From positions 1 to 64,000 of the forward strand of contig JAEUII010000159.1 in NCBI GenBank assembly GCA_016795145.1: 64,000 nt of DNA, given 5' to 3'. A model generated the notes under the pieces. It had not been told where the DNA came from and did not search any database. It saw only the letters and a program-made list of their open reading frames with translations. Shown piece by piece: positions 8,835-17,634 of this stretch (position 1 is the stretch's first letter; every line of letters begins with the position of its first letter). A program made the translations under genes and the position numbers. The stretch is from Planctomycetaceae bacterium. Lineage in GTDB: Bacteria; Planctomycetota; Planctomycetia; Planctomycetales; Planctomycetaceae.

Positions 8835-9788
8835 GTGTCTTCGGATGTTTCAACAGTCTCGCCTTTGCTCCGGAAGCTGGCTACCGCGACATGTCTTGTC
8901 GCGCTGCTGCCGATCGGAATGGGCGCGCTTGTAACGACGCTGAAGGCGGGAATGGCGTTTGCCGATTGGCCGTCGTCTGATGGCCACAACATGCTCCTCT
9001 ATCCGTGGTTTCGCGACTTTGCGACAAACACGGACAAGTTTGTAGAGCATGGACATCGCCTCGCAGGGATGTTGATTGGTTGTCTTTCGCTGGTGCTTAC
9101 CTTTGTTGGCCTGCGTTCGACCCAGAAATGGATCCGCGTTTTTGTTGTTGTGATCCTTCTGTCGGTCATCGGTCAAGGTCTGTTGGGCGGGGCTCGGGTG
9201 CTTATGAACGCCCAGGTCCTGGCAATGACTCACAGTTTGACGGGTGCCTTGTTCTTTACTCTTTGTGTCATATTCCGCCTGTTGCTCTCACAGAACAGGA
9301 ACTTGCAGAACACTGAGCAAAACCTTGGTTTGGCGGGCGCAGCGGTGACTGCAATTCTTCCCGTTGCTGTGCTGGCGCAATACGCAATTGGAGGAGTGCT
9401 GCGGCACTTGCACAATTTGAATTCGGAACACATTGCCGGAGCAATAGTTGTTTCGGTGCTCTCGGTTGTTGCTGTTTCAAACTTGCTGTTTGCAAACCTT
9501 AAGAGTCTTCGGTTTGCTGGCTTGTCTGTGATGATTTGTCTGCTGTTCCAGGTATGCCTCGGAATGGGATCGTGGGTGCTTCGGTTTGGTTGGGCGGACA
9601 TGGGATATGTCGCGACAGCAGGTTCATTGCCCCAGGCGGTCATCTGTTCGCTGCACACTGTGGTGGGAATGTTCCTGTTTGCCAGTGCGGCGGTTGCGTC
9701 ACTTCTCGTTGTTCAGCTGCACTGCCGCGGACAGCTTGCCTGCACGTCACTTTCTGGTTTCTCAACACAAGTTGGAGGAGCCACATGA
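8835..9788 (+). CDS. ctaA: Heme A synthase (CtaA/COX15)
   Basis: The protein is 317 aa if started at GTG 8835, which has a GGAAG about 7 bases upstream and lies just after the cox1 stop; a longer frame from 8700 would run deep inside cox1. About eight transmembrane helices are evident. Conserved histidines of the CtaA/COX15 family appear in EHGHRLAG, MTHSLTG, HNLNSEHIAG and SLHTVVG, which ligate heme in two pseudo-symmetric four-helix halves. The enzyme oxidises the C8 methyl of heme O to the formyl group of heme A. Its stop overlaps the ctaB start by four bases (ATGA at 9785-9788), so the two steps of heme A synthesis are translationally coupled. Confidence 0.9.
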   Translation: MSSDVSTVSPLLRKLATATCLVALLPIGMGALVTTLKAGMAFADWPSSDGHNMLLYPWFRDFATNTDKFVEHGHRLAGMLIGCLSLVLTFVGLRSTQKWIRVFVVVILLSVIGQGLLGGARVLMNAQVLAMTHSLTGALFFTLCVIFRLLLSQNRNLQNTEQNLGLAGAAVTAILPVAVLAQYAIGGVLRHLHNLNSEHIAGAIVVSVLSVVAVSNLLFANLKSLRFAGLSVMICLLFQVCLGMGSWVLRFGWADMGYVATAGSLPQAVICSLHTVVGMFLFASAAVASLLVVQLHCRGQLACTSLSGFSTQVGGAT

Positions 9789-10714
9789 GCACGGCAGCAA
9801 ATCCACCAATGCTGGCGGTATCGCGAGATGAGGCAACAGAGGTGCCCTGTTGTCTGCTTGCTGAGCTATGGCAAATGGCTCGGCCGCGAATCTTGGTTAT
9901 GTCAGCTGCGGCTATTGCAGGTGGATTTGTTCTCGCAAGTCCTGGGCCCCTGAGTTGGTTGACCCTGCTCGTTGCGATTCCTGCGATTTGCTGCTTTGTT
10001 GCCGCTTCGAGCGTCCTGAATCAGGTCATGGAATACCGCAGCGACCGCGAGATGGCGCGGACGGCGAATCGCCCGGTTGCAAGTGGGCGCGTGAGTCTGC
10101 TGACGGCAACATTGTTTGGTGTTGTTCTGTCGGTTGCCGGAGCGTCTGTGTTGTGGTGGATGGTGAACGCTCTGACGAGCGTGGCATCTTTCCTTACAAT
10201 GCTGTCTTATGTTCTGGTCTACACCCCGCTGAAACGTCGAAGCGTTTTCTGCACAACTGTTGGCGCGATTCCTGGAGCGATGCCGCCTGTACTGGGTTGG
10301 TTTGCGGCGGGTGGTTCTGCGTCGGTGGAAGCACTCGCTTTGTTTGCGATCTTCTTTGTGTGGCAGTTCCCTCACTTCCTGGCGATCGGCTGGATCTATC
10401 GAGAGCAGTATGAGAATGCCGGGCTGAAGATGCTTCCCTCGTATACAGATAATGGACGCAGGGCGGGGTGGATTGCTTTGTGTTATGCACTAGCGTTCGT
10501 CCCTGTCACGTGTGTCCCAAGATTTGTTGGCCTTGCCGGGCCTGGTTATTTGTCGGCCGCCGTAGTGTTATCGATTGGCTACCTCTGGCTCACTGTTCGC
10601 TTCTTTATGGAGCGGAGTGATGTGCGAGCGCGGCAGCTGATGGTTGGTTCGCTGATTTGTTTGCCAGTCCTGTTGTGTTGTCTCGTACTTGATTTCATCC
10701 GGCTCACAGCCTGA
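9785..10714 (+). CDS. ctaB: Protoheme IX farnesyltransferase (heme O synthase)
   Basis: This is a 309-aa UbiA-family membrane prenyltransferase. ATG 9785 overlaps the ctaA stop and has a strong GGAGG at 9774-9778; a longer upstream frame inside ctaA is rejected. The first Asp-rich prenyl-diphosphate site is recognisable as NQVMEYRSDREMARTANRP (about residues 79-97), followed by PVASGR, the classic heme O synthase signature. About eight to nine helices follow. The enzyme attaches a farnesyl group to heme b, making heme O, the substrate of CtaA. Its length matches the family (about 300 aa). Confidence 0.94.
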   Translation: MSTAANPPMLAVSRDEATEVPCCLLAELWQMARPRILVMSAAAIAGGFVLASPGPLSWLTLLVAIPAICCFVAASSVLNQVMEYRSDREMARTANRPVASGRVSLLTATLFGVVLSVAGASVLWWMVNALTSVASFLTMLSYVLVYTPLKRRSVFCTTVGAIPGAMPPVLGWFAAGGSASVEALALFAIFFVWQFPHFLAIGWIYREQYENAGLKMLPSYTDNGRRAGWIALCYALAFVPVTCVPRFVGLAGPGYLSAAVVLSIGYLWLTVRFFMERSDVRARQLMVGSLICLPVLLCCLVLDFIRLTA

Positions 10715-10774
10715 TGAAGAGTGTCCCTTCAGGTGGTGGTTGAACCATCTGACAAGAAATGATTCTGGATTGCC

Positions 10775-11827
10775 ATGTCACATTCACCTAAAGCTCCAGC
10801 CCTTCGAATGGGGATTCCAATTCCGAATTCAAAGCTCGGGATGTGGCTGTTCCTCGGCACGGAAATCATGTTCTTTACTGCGTTCATTGGTTCTTACATC
10901 GTCTTGCGGCTGGGATCGCCCGGCTGGCCGACGGACTCCAAAGATACGCACATCAACGTTTTGTTCGGCGGGGTGAATACCTTCGTTTTGATCGTATCCA
11001 GCTACTTTGTGGTTGTCGCTCACGAAGCGATGGCTCAAAAGAAGTACGCAAAGGCTCGCAGTTATTTGGGGCTGACCCTGCTTCTGGCCTTTGTCTTCCT
11101 GGGCATCAAAGCCCTCGAGTACAAAGGTAAGATTGATCATGACATCCTGCCGGGGCGAATTCCGGAAACGGCTACTCAGGCGATTGCGAAAGCGGATCGT
11201 CAGTTGGAGGCGATTGTACGAAGTCGCTTTTCGGAGTATTCGGCTGTAGGTGTTGTTAATGCAAACCCAGGCGACATTCTGGGGCTTTCTACTGAGATCG
11301 CAGGGCTACCAAAGGCCAATAAGCCGAAGGACATCGACGCTGGCACATTCAAGTTGTTCCAGGATCGCGCACCTGTTGACGCGAAGCTGTATTCCGAATG
11401 GCTCAACCTTCATCAGCACGTTGTTGCGAATGTTTCACTGTCGGTGCCTGCTGTACCTGCCGACTACCTGACTGCACGAGCATCGCTGAAGGAAGGGGAG
11501 AAGTTCCCGGAACTCGGTATCGCGGAAGTTCAGGACTACATCAACAAGTTGAAGACAAATGAGCAGTTTGGTGCCGACGTGTCAAAGGGCGTCTTTGAAC
11601 TGCATCCAATCGTTTACGGAAACATCTTCGCGTCCACATACTTCCTGATGACGGGTTTCCACGCTATCCACGTCATTGTAGGGATGATTCTGTTTGCAGT
11701 CGTATTGATGCAGAAGAACCTGGACGGGACGTGGACTGACTTCGTTGAAAACAGTGGACTGTACTGGCACTTCGTCGACCTTGTGTGGATCTTCCTCTTC
11801 CCACTTCTGTACATCGTGAAGTGGTAA
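10775..11827 (+). CDS. ctaE: Cytochrome c oxidase subunit III with large loop insertion
   Basis: This is a 350-aa subunit III. The start (ATG 10775) gives MSHSPKAP followed by the first helix ([15 protein letters not shown]). Family motifs are present: the opening helices with TEIMFFTAF, then LGIKALEY, and later [15 protein letters not shown] and [20 protein letters not shown]. Between LGIKALEY (ending about residue 116) and the helix starting near residue 280, a mostly polar segment of about 150 residues is inserted where the canonical protein has a short loop. The segment contains no heme motif. It presumably lies on the outer face and could contact the lipid-anchored cytochromes; this is inference. 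The 60-base gap after ctaB holds no obvious terminator. Confidence 0.93.
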   Translation: MSHSPKAPALRMGIPIPNSKLGMWLFLGTEIMFFTAFIGSYIVLRLGSPGWPTDSKDTHINVLFGGVNTFVLIVSSYFVVVAHEAMAQKKYAKARSYLGLTLLLAFVFLGIKALEYKGKIDHDILPGRIPETATQAIAKADRQLEAIVRSRFSEYSAVGVVNANPGDILGLSTEIAGLPKANKPKDIDAGTFKLFQDRAPVDAKLYSEWLNLHQHVVANVSLSVPAVPADYLTARASLKEGEKFPELGIAEVQDYINKLKTNEQFGADVSKGVFELHPIVYGNIFASTYFLMTGFHAIHVIVGMILFAVVLMQKNLDGTWTDFVENSGLYWHFVDLVWIFLFPLLYIVKW

Positions 11828-11896
11828 TCTGAATCCAGTTGCTATCGTTTTCCAAACGCCGTTGTTGAAGTGTCGCTCATAAAGACGGACAGAGAA

Positions 11897-12307
11897 ATGT
11901 CACACGAATCACACGAAACTCATCACGTTAACTACCTGGGTGTGTTCTTTGTCCTGTGCATTTGCACCGCCCTTTCGGTGGCGTTCGACCTGCTGCATTT
12001 CCCCGCACCAGTCACGATTGTCCTGGTGCTTGCGGTCGCTTGTGCGAAAGCCATGTGCGTGATGATGTTCTTCATGCACCTGAAGTTCGAGGGCAACTGG
12101 AAGTTTGTACTTCTGGCTCCCACGACCATTCTGGCGATTGGCTTGCCACTGGCGTTGTTCCCGGACATTGGACGCTCCTATTACACCAACGTTGCTCCTC
12201 AGGTCACAACCTGGAAAGACGAAGTGGAAGCGTACAACAAGTCACATCATGGCGAAGAGCATCCAGAACCTACGGAGACTCCTGCTGGCGAAAAGCAGGG
12301 AGGCTGA
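11897..12307 (+). CDS. ctaF: Cytochrome c oxidase subunit IV (prokaryotic type)
   Basis: This is a 136-aa small membrane subunit. I chose ATG 11897 (MSHESHETHHVN) over a GTG at 11870. Three hydrophobic helices are visible, the second containing AKAMCVMMFFMHLKFE, the hallmark of the prokaryotic COX4 family, where the subunit packs at the edge of the oxidase. The N-terminus is His-rich and the C-terminus carries a Pro/Glu/Gly tail (TPAGEKQGG). It is the last gene of the oxidase cluster and is followed by a hairpin that probably ends transcription. Confidence 0.88.
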   Translation: MSHESHETHHVNYLGVFFVLCICTALSVAFDLLHFPAPVTIVLVLAVACAKAMCVMMFFMHLKFEGNWKFVLLAPTTILAIGLPLALFPDIGRSYYTNVAPQVTTWKDEVEAYNKSHHGEEHPEPTETPAGEKQGG

Positions 12308-12334
12308 TTCGGACCTTTCAGGACATTGCCTGCC

Positions 12335-13108
12335 TTAATCTGCAACACCCTGCTCGGCGATCGGTTGATTCCAGCAGGGTGTTTCTGTGTCTGCAACGTA
12401 GCTTTCGAGGAACTCGTGAGGGCGGAATCGGTTCTTGTAGTTCATCGATCCGCAGTTCTGAATGTAGTACCCCATGTAGAGGTAGTCTCTGGCGTTCTGT
12501 CGGCCGTTTTCAATTTCACACATGACTGAGTATGTGCCCAGGGCGTCGTCTCGCAGTGTCGGTTCGTGGAAGAAGTAGATGCTGGACATCACGTGCCTGG
12601 TCACATCCACAAGTCCAAGGGCAACCAGCTTCCCCTGTCTGCGATACTGGAATTCACGGGCAAATGAGAAATGTCCGTCGAGGAACGACTCAAAGTACTC
12701 TTCACGAGTGATCTCCCGGAATGGCCACTGTTTTCGATGGTGCATATCCAGGTGATAGCGGTTGTACAGGTCAATATGTTCATCACTGACTTTGGGCTTC
12801 TGCACAATGACTTCAATGTCAGTCACGGACTTGAAACAGCGACGCTGTGATTTTGAAGGCTGAAAGTCCTGAATCCGAATGCGAATGCTCTGACAGGCTC
12901 GACAGCCGCTGCAGGCTGGACGAAAGAGCGTCCGCCCAAACCGACGCCAACCTCTTGAAAGCAGTTGCTCATACCTCGCTTCTGTGAGCTTGTAGGCAAG
13001 TCGGTAAGTCATTCTCGACGTTTGAGCTGGCAGGTAGGAACATTGAGAGTCCTGCCCCTCAATTTCCATCTCCCAGATTTGATCATTCAATGTGAAGTCA
13101 CTGTTCAT
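12335..13108 (-). CDS. bpt: Aspartate/glutamate leucyltransferase (Bpt)
   Basis: The protein is 257 aa when started at the ATG ending at 13108, which has GGAG at 13118-13121 nine bases upstream; a GTG at 13129 is a weaker alternative. It matches the bacterial arginyl/leucyl-tRNA-protein transferase family: the N-terminal CSYLPAQTSRMTYRL and ACSGCRACQSIR segments (the Cys-rich ATE N-domain), and the C-terminal GNAT-like part with LVDVT, SSIYFFHEP, LGTYSVMCEIE, YMGYYIQNC and MNYKNRFRPHE. The enzyme transfers leucine from tRNA to proteins with N-terminal Asp or Glu, marking them for ClpS/ClpAP degradation under the N-end rule. It converges on the oxidase cluster and diverges from trpD. No clp genes are in the window. 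Confidence 0.93.
   Translation of the reverse strand: MNSDFTLNDQIWEMEIEGQDSQCSYLPAQTSRMTYRLAYKLTEARYEQLLSRGWRRFGRTLFRPACSGCRACQSIRIRIQDFQPSKSQRRCFKSVTDIEVIVQKPKVSDEHIDLYNRYHLDMHHRKQWPFREITREEYFESFLDGHFSFAREFQYRRQGKLVALGLVDVTRHVMSSIYFFHEPTLRDDALGTYSVMCEIENGRQNARDYLYMGYYIQNCGSMNYKNRFRPHEFLESYVADTETPCWNQPIAEQGVAD
12344..12383 (+). terminator. Hairpin ending the oxidase cluster, inside the bpt 3' end
   Basis: A perfect 11-bp inverted repeat, AACACCCTGCT (12344-12354) and AGCAGGGTGTT (12373-12383), has an 18-base loop and is followed on the + strand by a moderately T-rich TCTGTGTCT. It starts 37 bases after the ctaF stop. It lies within the last codons of the convergent bpt gene, so it may terminate the + strand transcript antisense to bpt. 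The U-tract is weak, so termination efficiency is uncertain. Confidence 0.55.
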
Positions 13109-13233
13109 CGCACTAGACTCCGTCTGCACGACGCGGAATTGATATTTGTACGAACCAGCATACGAAGGGTTCGAGACGCTCGCAAAGTCCGGGTGGTCAT
13201 TTCATCGACGTGTCTGTGGAGAAAGTCCGGGAG
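13109..13233. promoter_or_regulatory. Divergent bpt/trpD intergenic region
   Basis: This 125-base gap between the two divergent start codons must hold both promoters. I see the bpt Shine-Dalgarno on the - strand at 13118-13121 and a GGAG at 13218-13221 in front of trpD. I could not assign -35/-10 elements with confidence, and I see no leader peptide or tandem Trp codons that would suggest trp attenuation. Confidence 0.5.
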
Positions 13234-14262
13234 ATGAACGATTTGCTGAGATCGCCGATGGAGCGGCTCCTACGACAGGAGAACCTTTCACAGGAACAGG
13301 TTCGCGGTGTTGTCGGCGCTATTATGGACGGGCAGTGCGATCCGATTGAGATTGCCGCATTTCTCACCGCGCTTGCCATCAAATCACCACAGGCTGAAGA
13401 ACTTGCAGGAGCCGCGCAGGCGATGCGCGAACGAGCGACTCCGCTTCGTCCCGCTGTCCGGCCACTGCTGGATACGTGCGGCACGGGAGGAGATCAGCTT
13501 CATACCTTCAACATTAGTACAGCGACTGCGATCGTTGTGGCTGCATGCGGCGTTCGCGTTGCCAAGCATGGCAATCGAAGCGTTTCCAGCAAGAGCGGAT
13601 CAGCCGATGTGCTGGAGGCGCTCGGTGTCAACATTTCCCTGACGGCTCAACAGGCAACCGAGTGCCTTGATGCGATTGGGCTTTGCTTTTGCTTTGCTCC
13701 TCTGATTCACGGAGCGATGAAACATGCAGCACCGGTACGAAAACAGCTTGGTTTTCCGACCGTCTTTAATCTTCTTGGCCCCTTAACCAATCCGGCTTCA
13801 GCAGAGTACCAGTTGATTGGCACTAGTTCAGAATCGAAGGCTCAGCTACTGGCTCAGACAGTCGCTTTGCTTGGCACGGTTCGTACGCTTGTCGTCTGTG
13901 GTGCTTCACAACTGGACGAAGTAAGTCTCTGGGGACGAACACTGGTCTTCGATGTCACTGGAAGCGATATTGCGACGAGAGAATGGTCAGCCGCAGACTT
14001 TGGAATGCCGGAATGCACGCCGGCAGACCTCCGCATAGCATCCGCCGATGAAAGTGCCGCAGTCATCAGGAGGGTCCTGGAAGGCGTGCCGGGACCAGCA
14101 CTCAATATGGTCCTTGCAAATTCAGCGGCCGCCCTGTTCGCCGCAGGGCAGTGTTCGAGCCTTCATGACGGCGCTGAGACAGTTCGGGAACACGTGCTTT
14201 CCGGAGCAGCGAAATCAAAGCTGGAGGTTCTGGTTCGAACAACACAGGCCCTGAAGTCATAA
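13234..14262 (+). CDS. trpD: Anthranilate phosphoribosyltransferase
   Basis: This is a 342-aa protein from ATG 13234, with GGAG 12 bases upstream; the frame extends to GTG 13210, which would add 8 residues. The glycine-rich PRPP-binding GTGGD motif, the KHGNRSVSSKSGSADVLEALG segment, MKHAAPVRKQLGFPT and FNLLGPLTNP are all diagnostic for TrpD. It catalyses the second step of tryptophan synthesis, joining anthranilate to PRPP to give phosphoribosylanthranilate. It stands alone here, without other trp genes, and is followed after 34 bases by an unrelated protein in the same direction, which suggests scattered trp genes in this genome. Confidence 0.96.
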   Translation: MNDLLRSPMERLLRQENLSQEQVRGVVGAIMDGQCDPIEIAAFLTALAIKSPQAEELAGAAQAMRERATPLRPAVRPLLDTCGTGGDQLHTFNISTATAIVVAACGVRVAKHGNRSVSSKSGSADVLEALGVNISLTAQQATECLDAIGLCFCFAPLIHGAMKHAAPVRKQLGFPTVFNLLGPLTNPASAEYQLIGTSSESKAQLLAQTVALLGTVRTLVVCGASQLDEVSLWGRTLVFDVTGSDIATREWSAADFGMPECTPADLRIASADESAAVIRRVLEGVPGPALNMVLANSAAALFAAGQCSSLHDGAETVREHVLSGAAKSKLEVLVRTTQALKS

Positions 14263-14296
14263 CCAGCCGACGAGTCACTAGCGAAGTGTTCTTCAC

Positions 14297-14947
14297 ATGA
14301 ATCAAATCGTGCCGCCATCGTTTCTCTTTCATTATTCCCTCGGCATGCCGAAGGAGGAACGTCTGCCTGGACCAAAGGGAGCGATGATTCCTGCTGCGAT
14401 CCCGCCCTTGATGATTCCCTCGTCATTGAATTCCTCAGAACAGCGTTTTCAGTTGCGTGCTGCATGGAGCGAGGATGGCATTGCTCTTTCAGTGAAGGTG
14501 CAGGGTAAATCCTCGGAACCATCCGGAACCTGGACGAACCTCCGGGACTCCGACTATCTGTTCGTCTGCATCAACACTCGGCATAACACGAACGTGCATC
14601 GTGTCACGGAGTTTTGCCTGGCATTTCAGGTTCTGGTTCGCGACGAAGACAACCAGGATTCACCTTCGATCAAATTCTATGAGTATGCTCAGAGAGCCAC
14701 GAAAGTGAATTTCGATCCACGGCGATGTCGTGCTGAGTCAAAGATGCACGACAAAGGATATCAGCTTGAGCTGTGGGTCCCCGCCTCACAGATTCCGGGA
14801 TTCGGCGACGCGATGGAGATTGGTCACATCGGCTTCTACCTCATTGTCCACGATGCAGACCGTGGCGAATTTCCACTCAGCGTGGGAGGGGATTTTCCAG
14901 TCACTCACGACCCCTCAACATGGATCCAACTGGATTTGCAGTCGTAA
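14297..14947 (+). CDS. CBM9/DOMON-like beta-sandwich protein of unknown role
   Basis: This is a 216-aa protein with no signal peptide or membrane segment. The pattern of a short N-terminal lead, then RFQLRAAWSEDGIALSVKV, DSDYLFVCINTR, GYQLELWVPASQIPGF and IGFYLIVHDAD resembles the carbohydrate-binding family 9/DOMON fold found in many planctomycete proteins. This is fold-level recognition by pattern only. It follows trpD by 34 bases on the same strand and is probably co-transcribed. A cytosolic ligand-binding role is possible, but I cannot name a substrate. Confidence 0.6.
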   Translation: MNQIVPPSFLFHYSLGMPKEERLPGPKGAMIPAAIPPLMIPSSLNSSEQRFQLRAAWSEDGIALSVKVQGKSSEPSGTWTNLRDSDYLFVCINTRHNTNVHRVTEFCLAFQVLVRDEDNQDSPSIKFYEYAQRATKVNFDPRRCRAESKMHDKGYQLELWVPASQIPGFGDAMEIGHIGFYLIVHDADRGEFPLSVGGDFPVTHDPSTWIQLDLQS

Positions 14948-15046
14948 CGGCATTGTCCCTCCACTTCGACAATCACTCTTGCGGATTGCATTGGATCCTG
15001 CAGGAATAAGGGCAAAGAACACTGCGGGGAACAGCTGAACTGCTGG

Positions 15047-16705
15047 TTATTGATCGAGACTTCCATCAAGGATCGATGGCTCGAATCCTCGGCCGAGTTC
15101 CGTCAGGTCCCGCTGAAACATGATGCGTGGCGGCGTTTTCGAGGCGTCGATGAGGGCCTCGAGGCGCGTGGTCGGACCGCCCTGATCGAAATGACCAACA
15201 ACCTGAAACGAAAAAACATCCCCGCTGGTGGTGAGCCACGGGCCCAGTCGCTTGAAGGTAGGCAGATCCACGATTCCTTCGGTCAGCAGCCAGACGGGCG
15301 ATCGGCGCGTCGTCATGATCTGTTCTGACATGCCCCCGGCATCTGTCACAGGTCTTGCCGCAATGATCGCATCAGCGATTGACTCTGTCATATCCGGCAT
15401 AGCGAGCAAGACTTCCCGCGGTGCCATGTTGATATTGATACGGCCGTCGATGTATTCGTCGTTGAGTGTTGTCAGGTTCTCTTCCAGGATAAGCATCTGC
15501 TCCAGAAGACCCGCAGGATCAGAGGACTGCCACGGGCTCGCAAGAGTTTGCATCGCTCCATTAATCTCAACCTGCACTTCCGCATCGATCAGGTCGTAGA
15601 TGGATCGAAATGATGCAGTCGGTGGTTCCGAAAGATCGAGCCCGTTACGAGTGACTTTCCCGAGTTCACCGTTCGAAATGTTCTTGGCGATCCAGTCGAC
15701 CAGCTGTTGCTGCTCAATGGTGAGTTTCCCCTGAGCCTGTGAGTCCGCTTTTTGGTCTCCGGTCATGCGATAACCGGTGATGAAGACGGCAGTCTCCACG
15801 TCGAACGACTCGGCCAGAAAGTCGTGCATTTCTGCCACGATACCGTTGTTGAGATTGATCTTCTTGTCACCCGTGCTGAGCGTATTTCTTTCGCGGCTCG
15901 AAACAGTGAGATAGTCGCGAAACCCGAGATCAAGGATTCCGTCCTCATTGTCATTTGGCAGACTCTTTGCCCCATCATCTTCATTGGGATCGAGCCGACC
16001 ATTTCTGTTTCCATCTTCGCCGTAGAACAGCAACGGCGTCACACCCTGGACCTGGAGCAATTCATCGATCGATTCCATCGGAGCGTTGCGAGCAGAATAG
16101 GGAATCGCGAGATTTTCGTAGGTTGCGTTCTCCGCTCCCCCAGTTCGAGGCTCCTCGTCGCTGTCGATCCAGTCAAGAATGGCGTTACAGATCTCTTCAG
16201 ACATATTGGGGATGAATGACACTGCTGTGAAAGCATCGCTTGTGTCGTCTGTGTCGTTCTCAAACTCCAGTAGTCGGTTGATGTTGAATTTTGCGGTCTC
16301 CGTCAGCAACCCTGAACGGGGCAGTGTATCGGCCGATCCTGCAATGCCAGGAGTCACCACGGAGAAACGCACCTGACCCACGGCCTCTTCTGCCTCTCCC
16401 ATCGCGTGATTGTAAAATCGTGATGGGTCATGATAGAGGTCCAGGGTTGAGTCTGAGAGTCTCATGGCGACCACGCTGGCGACGTATTCAACGCCCGATT
16501 CTGCCGCCAGGCGTGCTTCCACGTCGCGTCCAAACATCCCCGCTGCGCGATGTTCTGTTTCCATTGTCGTGAGGTAACTGTAAGCACCAAATGACAGCAG
16601 CATCACCACAACGGTAACCACGAGCAGCACAAAACCGCGTCGCACCCGCCGGCTTCCCAAAGCCATGCCGTTCTTCGCAGCGGAAACGTGTTTCGGGAGT
16701 CTCAC
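15047..16705 (-). CDS. gspK: Type II secretion minor pseudopilin GspK
   Basis: This is a 552-aa protein, the last gene of the gsp operon. A basic leader of about 24 residues ends in RRG, followed by the helix FVLLVVTVVVMLLSFGAYSYL. Position 5 of the mature protein is not glutamate, as expected for GspK, the tip pseudopilin. The long C-terminal part contains two helix-hairpin-helix-like segments, for example INMAPREVLLAMPDMTESIA, and Asp-rich loops (DGNRNGRLDPNEDD) that could bind calcium. It is longer than typical GspK (about 330 aa). The start ATG overlaps the gspJ stop by four bases. It should cap the pseudopilus together with GspI and GspJ. Confidence 0.85.
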   Translation of the reverse strand: MRLPKHVSAAKNGMALGSRRVRRGFVLLVVTVVVMLLSFGAYSYLTTMETEHRAAGMFGRDVEARLAAESGVEYVASVVAMRLSDSTLDLYHDPSRFYNHAMGEAEEAVGQVRFSVVTPGIAGSADTLPRSGLLTETAKFNINRLLEFENDTDDTSDAFTAVSFIPNMSEEICNAILDWIDSDEEPRTGGAENATYENLAIPYSARNAPMESIDELLQVQGVTPLLFYGEDGNRNGRLDPNEDDGAKSLPNDNEDGILDLGFRDYLTVSSRERNTLSTGDKKINLNNGIVAEMHDFLAESFDVETAVFITGYRMTGDQKADSQAQGKLTIEQQQLVDWIAKNISNGELGKVTRNGLDLSEPPTASFRSIYDLIDAEVQVEINGAMQTLASPWQSSDPAGLLEQMLILEENLTTLNDEYIDGRININMAPREVLLAMPDMTESIADAIIAARPVTDAGGMSEQIMTTRRSPVWLLTEGIVDLPTFKRLGPWLTTSGDVFSFQVVGHFDQGGPTTRLEALIDASKTPPRIMFQRDLTELGRGFEPSILDGSLDQ

Positions 16706-17634
16706 AGAAGTGTCTCCGCGACAAATGGCTCTGCGACCGGAATCGGCACAACCATACGATGAGTTGTTTCCGGAAACGCGTAGGGATCTTCACTATCGGC
16801 ATTCAGCGCATCGCTGGCGGATTCCAGATTTCGCAGCGTCAATGTGACTTCAATCGCTTTCGGCAAGTCATTGAGCGCCGTACTGTCCCATTCTTCAAGC
16901 CATTCAATCCCGTCGAAGTAACGAAACTGTATTGCTGACACTTCTTTCGCCTGGAGTTTTGCTGCAGACAACTGAGGATACTCTTCGGCCGTTTCCACTG
17001 CGGTACTAAGCCCGTACAAATCCCCTGCGACACGAGCCAGTCCGATTGCCCCGGATTCTGCACCAGGTGCTTCTCGATCTGCGATGGCAGAACCAAGCCC
17101 GCCGCCAGATTTGCTGGCCATCAGATAGCGAATGATCATCAGATCGCCGGTACGCTGATCTGCGGACGTCAGTTCCTGGGCTGACACATAACCCAGATAC
17201 CTGTCGGGGCGACTGACAAACAGCTGCAGGTCCGTCGACGTTCCGACAAGTCCGCTGGTGTATGTCGTCGAAACAGTTTCCGGGTCGATAGTGGATTCCC
17301 CATACGCGTTGCCATCCAGTTCAGTGGTCTGCGTCGTGTCTTCTTCCTCTTCTTCCACTGCGGTCTGTTTGACAAACACGACCGACTGGATATCCCGAGT
17401 AATCTGTCGCAATAATGCTCGAGCCACCTGCTGACGTTCGATTTCTTCGTGGCTGTCCAGCTGAAGATCAAAATAGATTTTCATCGCGGAGTAAAGGGCG
17501 GTCATTAGCAGCCCGGTCAGTCCGACTGCAATCATCAGTTCCAGGAGAGTAAAGCCGGCACGCGATGAATGCTGCAGTCCGTGACCTGGGCCGCGCGTCG
17601 CCATTCTGCCTCGGTGAAGCCTGTCGATCATCAT
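16702..17634 (-). CDS. gspJ: Minor pseudopilin GspJ-like
   Basis: This is a 310-aa protein with a leader of about 27 residues ending in RAG, then FTLLELMIAVGLTGLLMTALY: a type IV prepilin signal with the required Gly at -1 and Glu at +5. The C-terminal globular part is larger than usual and includes an acidic Glu/Thr-rich loop (EEEEEDTTQTTE). It overlaps gspI upstream and gspK downstream by four bases each, so the three minor pseudopilins are coupled in translation. The J assignment rests on order (H-I-J-K) and size, since the globular domains diverge strongly. Confidence 0.8.
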   Translation of the reverse strand: MMIDRLHRGRMATRGPGHGLQHSSRAGFTLLELMIAVGLTGLLMTALYSAMKIYFDLQLDSHEEIERQQVARALLRQITRDIQSVVFVKQTAVEEEEEDTTQTTELDGNAYGESTIDPETVSTTYTSGLVGTSTDLQLFVSRPDRYLGYVSAQELTSADQRTGDLMIIRYLMASKSGGGLGSAIADREAPGAESGAIGLARVAGDLYGLSTAVETAEEYPQLSAAKLQAKEVSAIQFRYFDGIEWLEEWDSTALNDLPKAIEVTLTLRNLESASDALNADSEDPYAFPETTHRMVVPIPVAEPFVAETLL

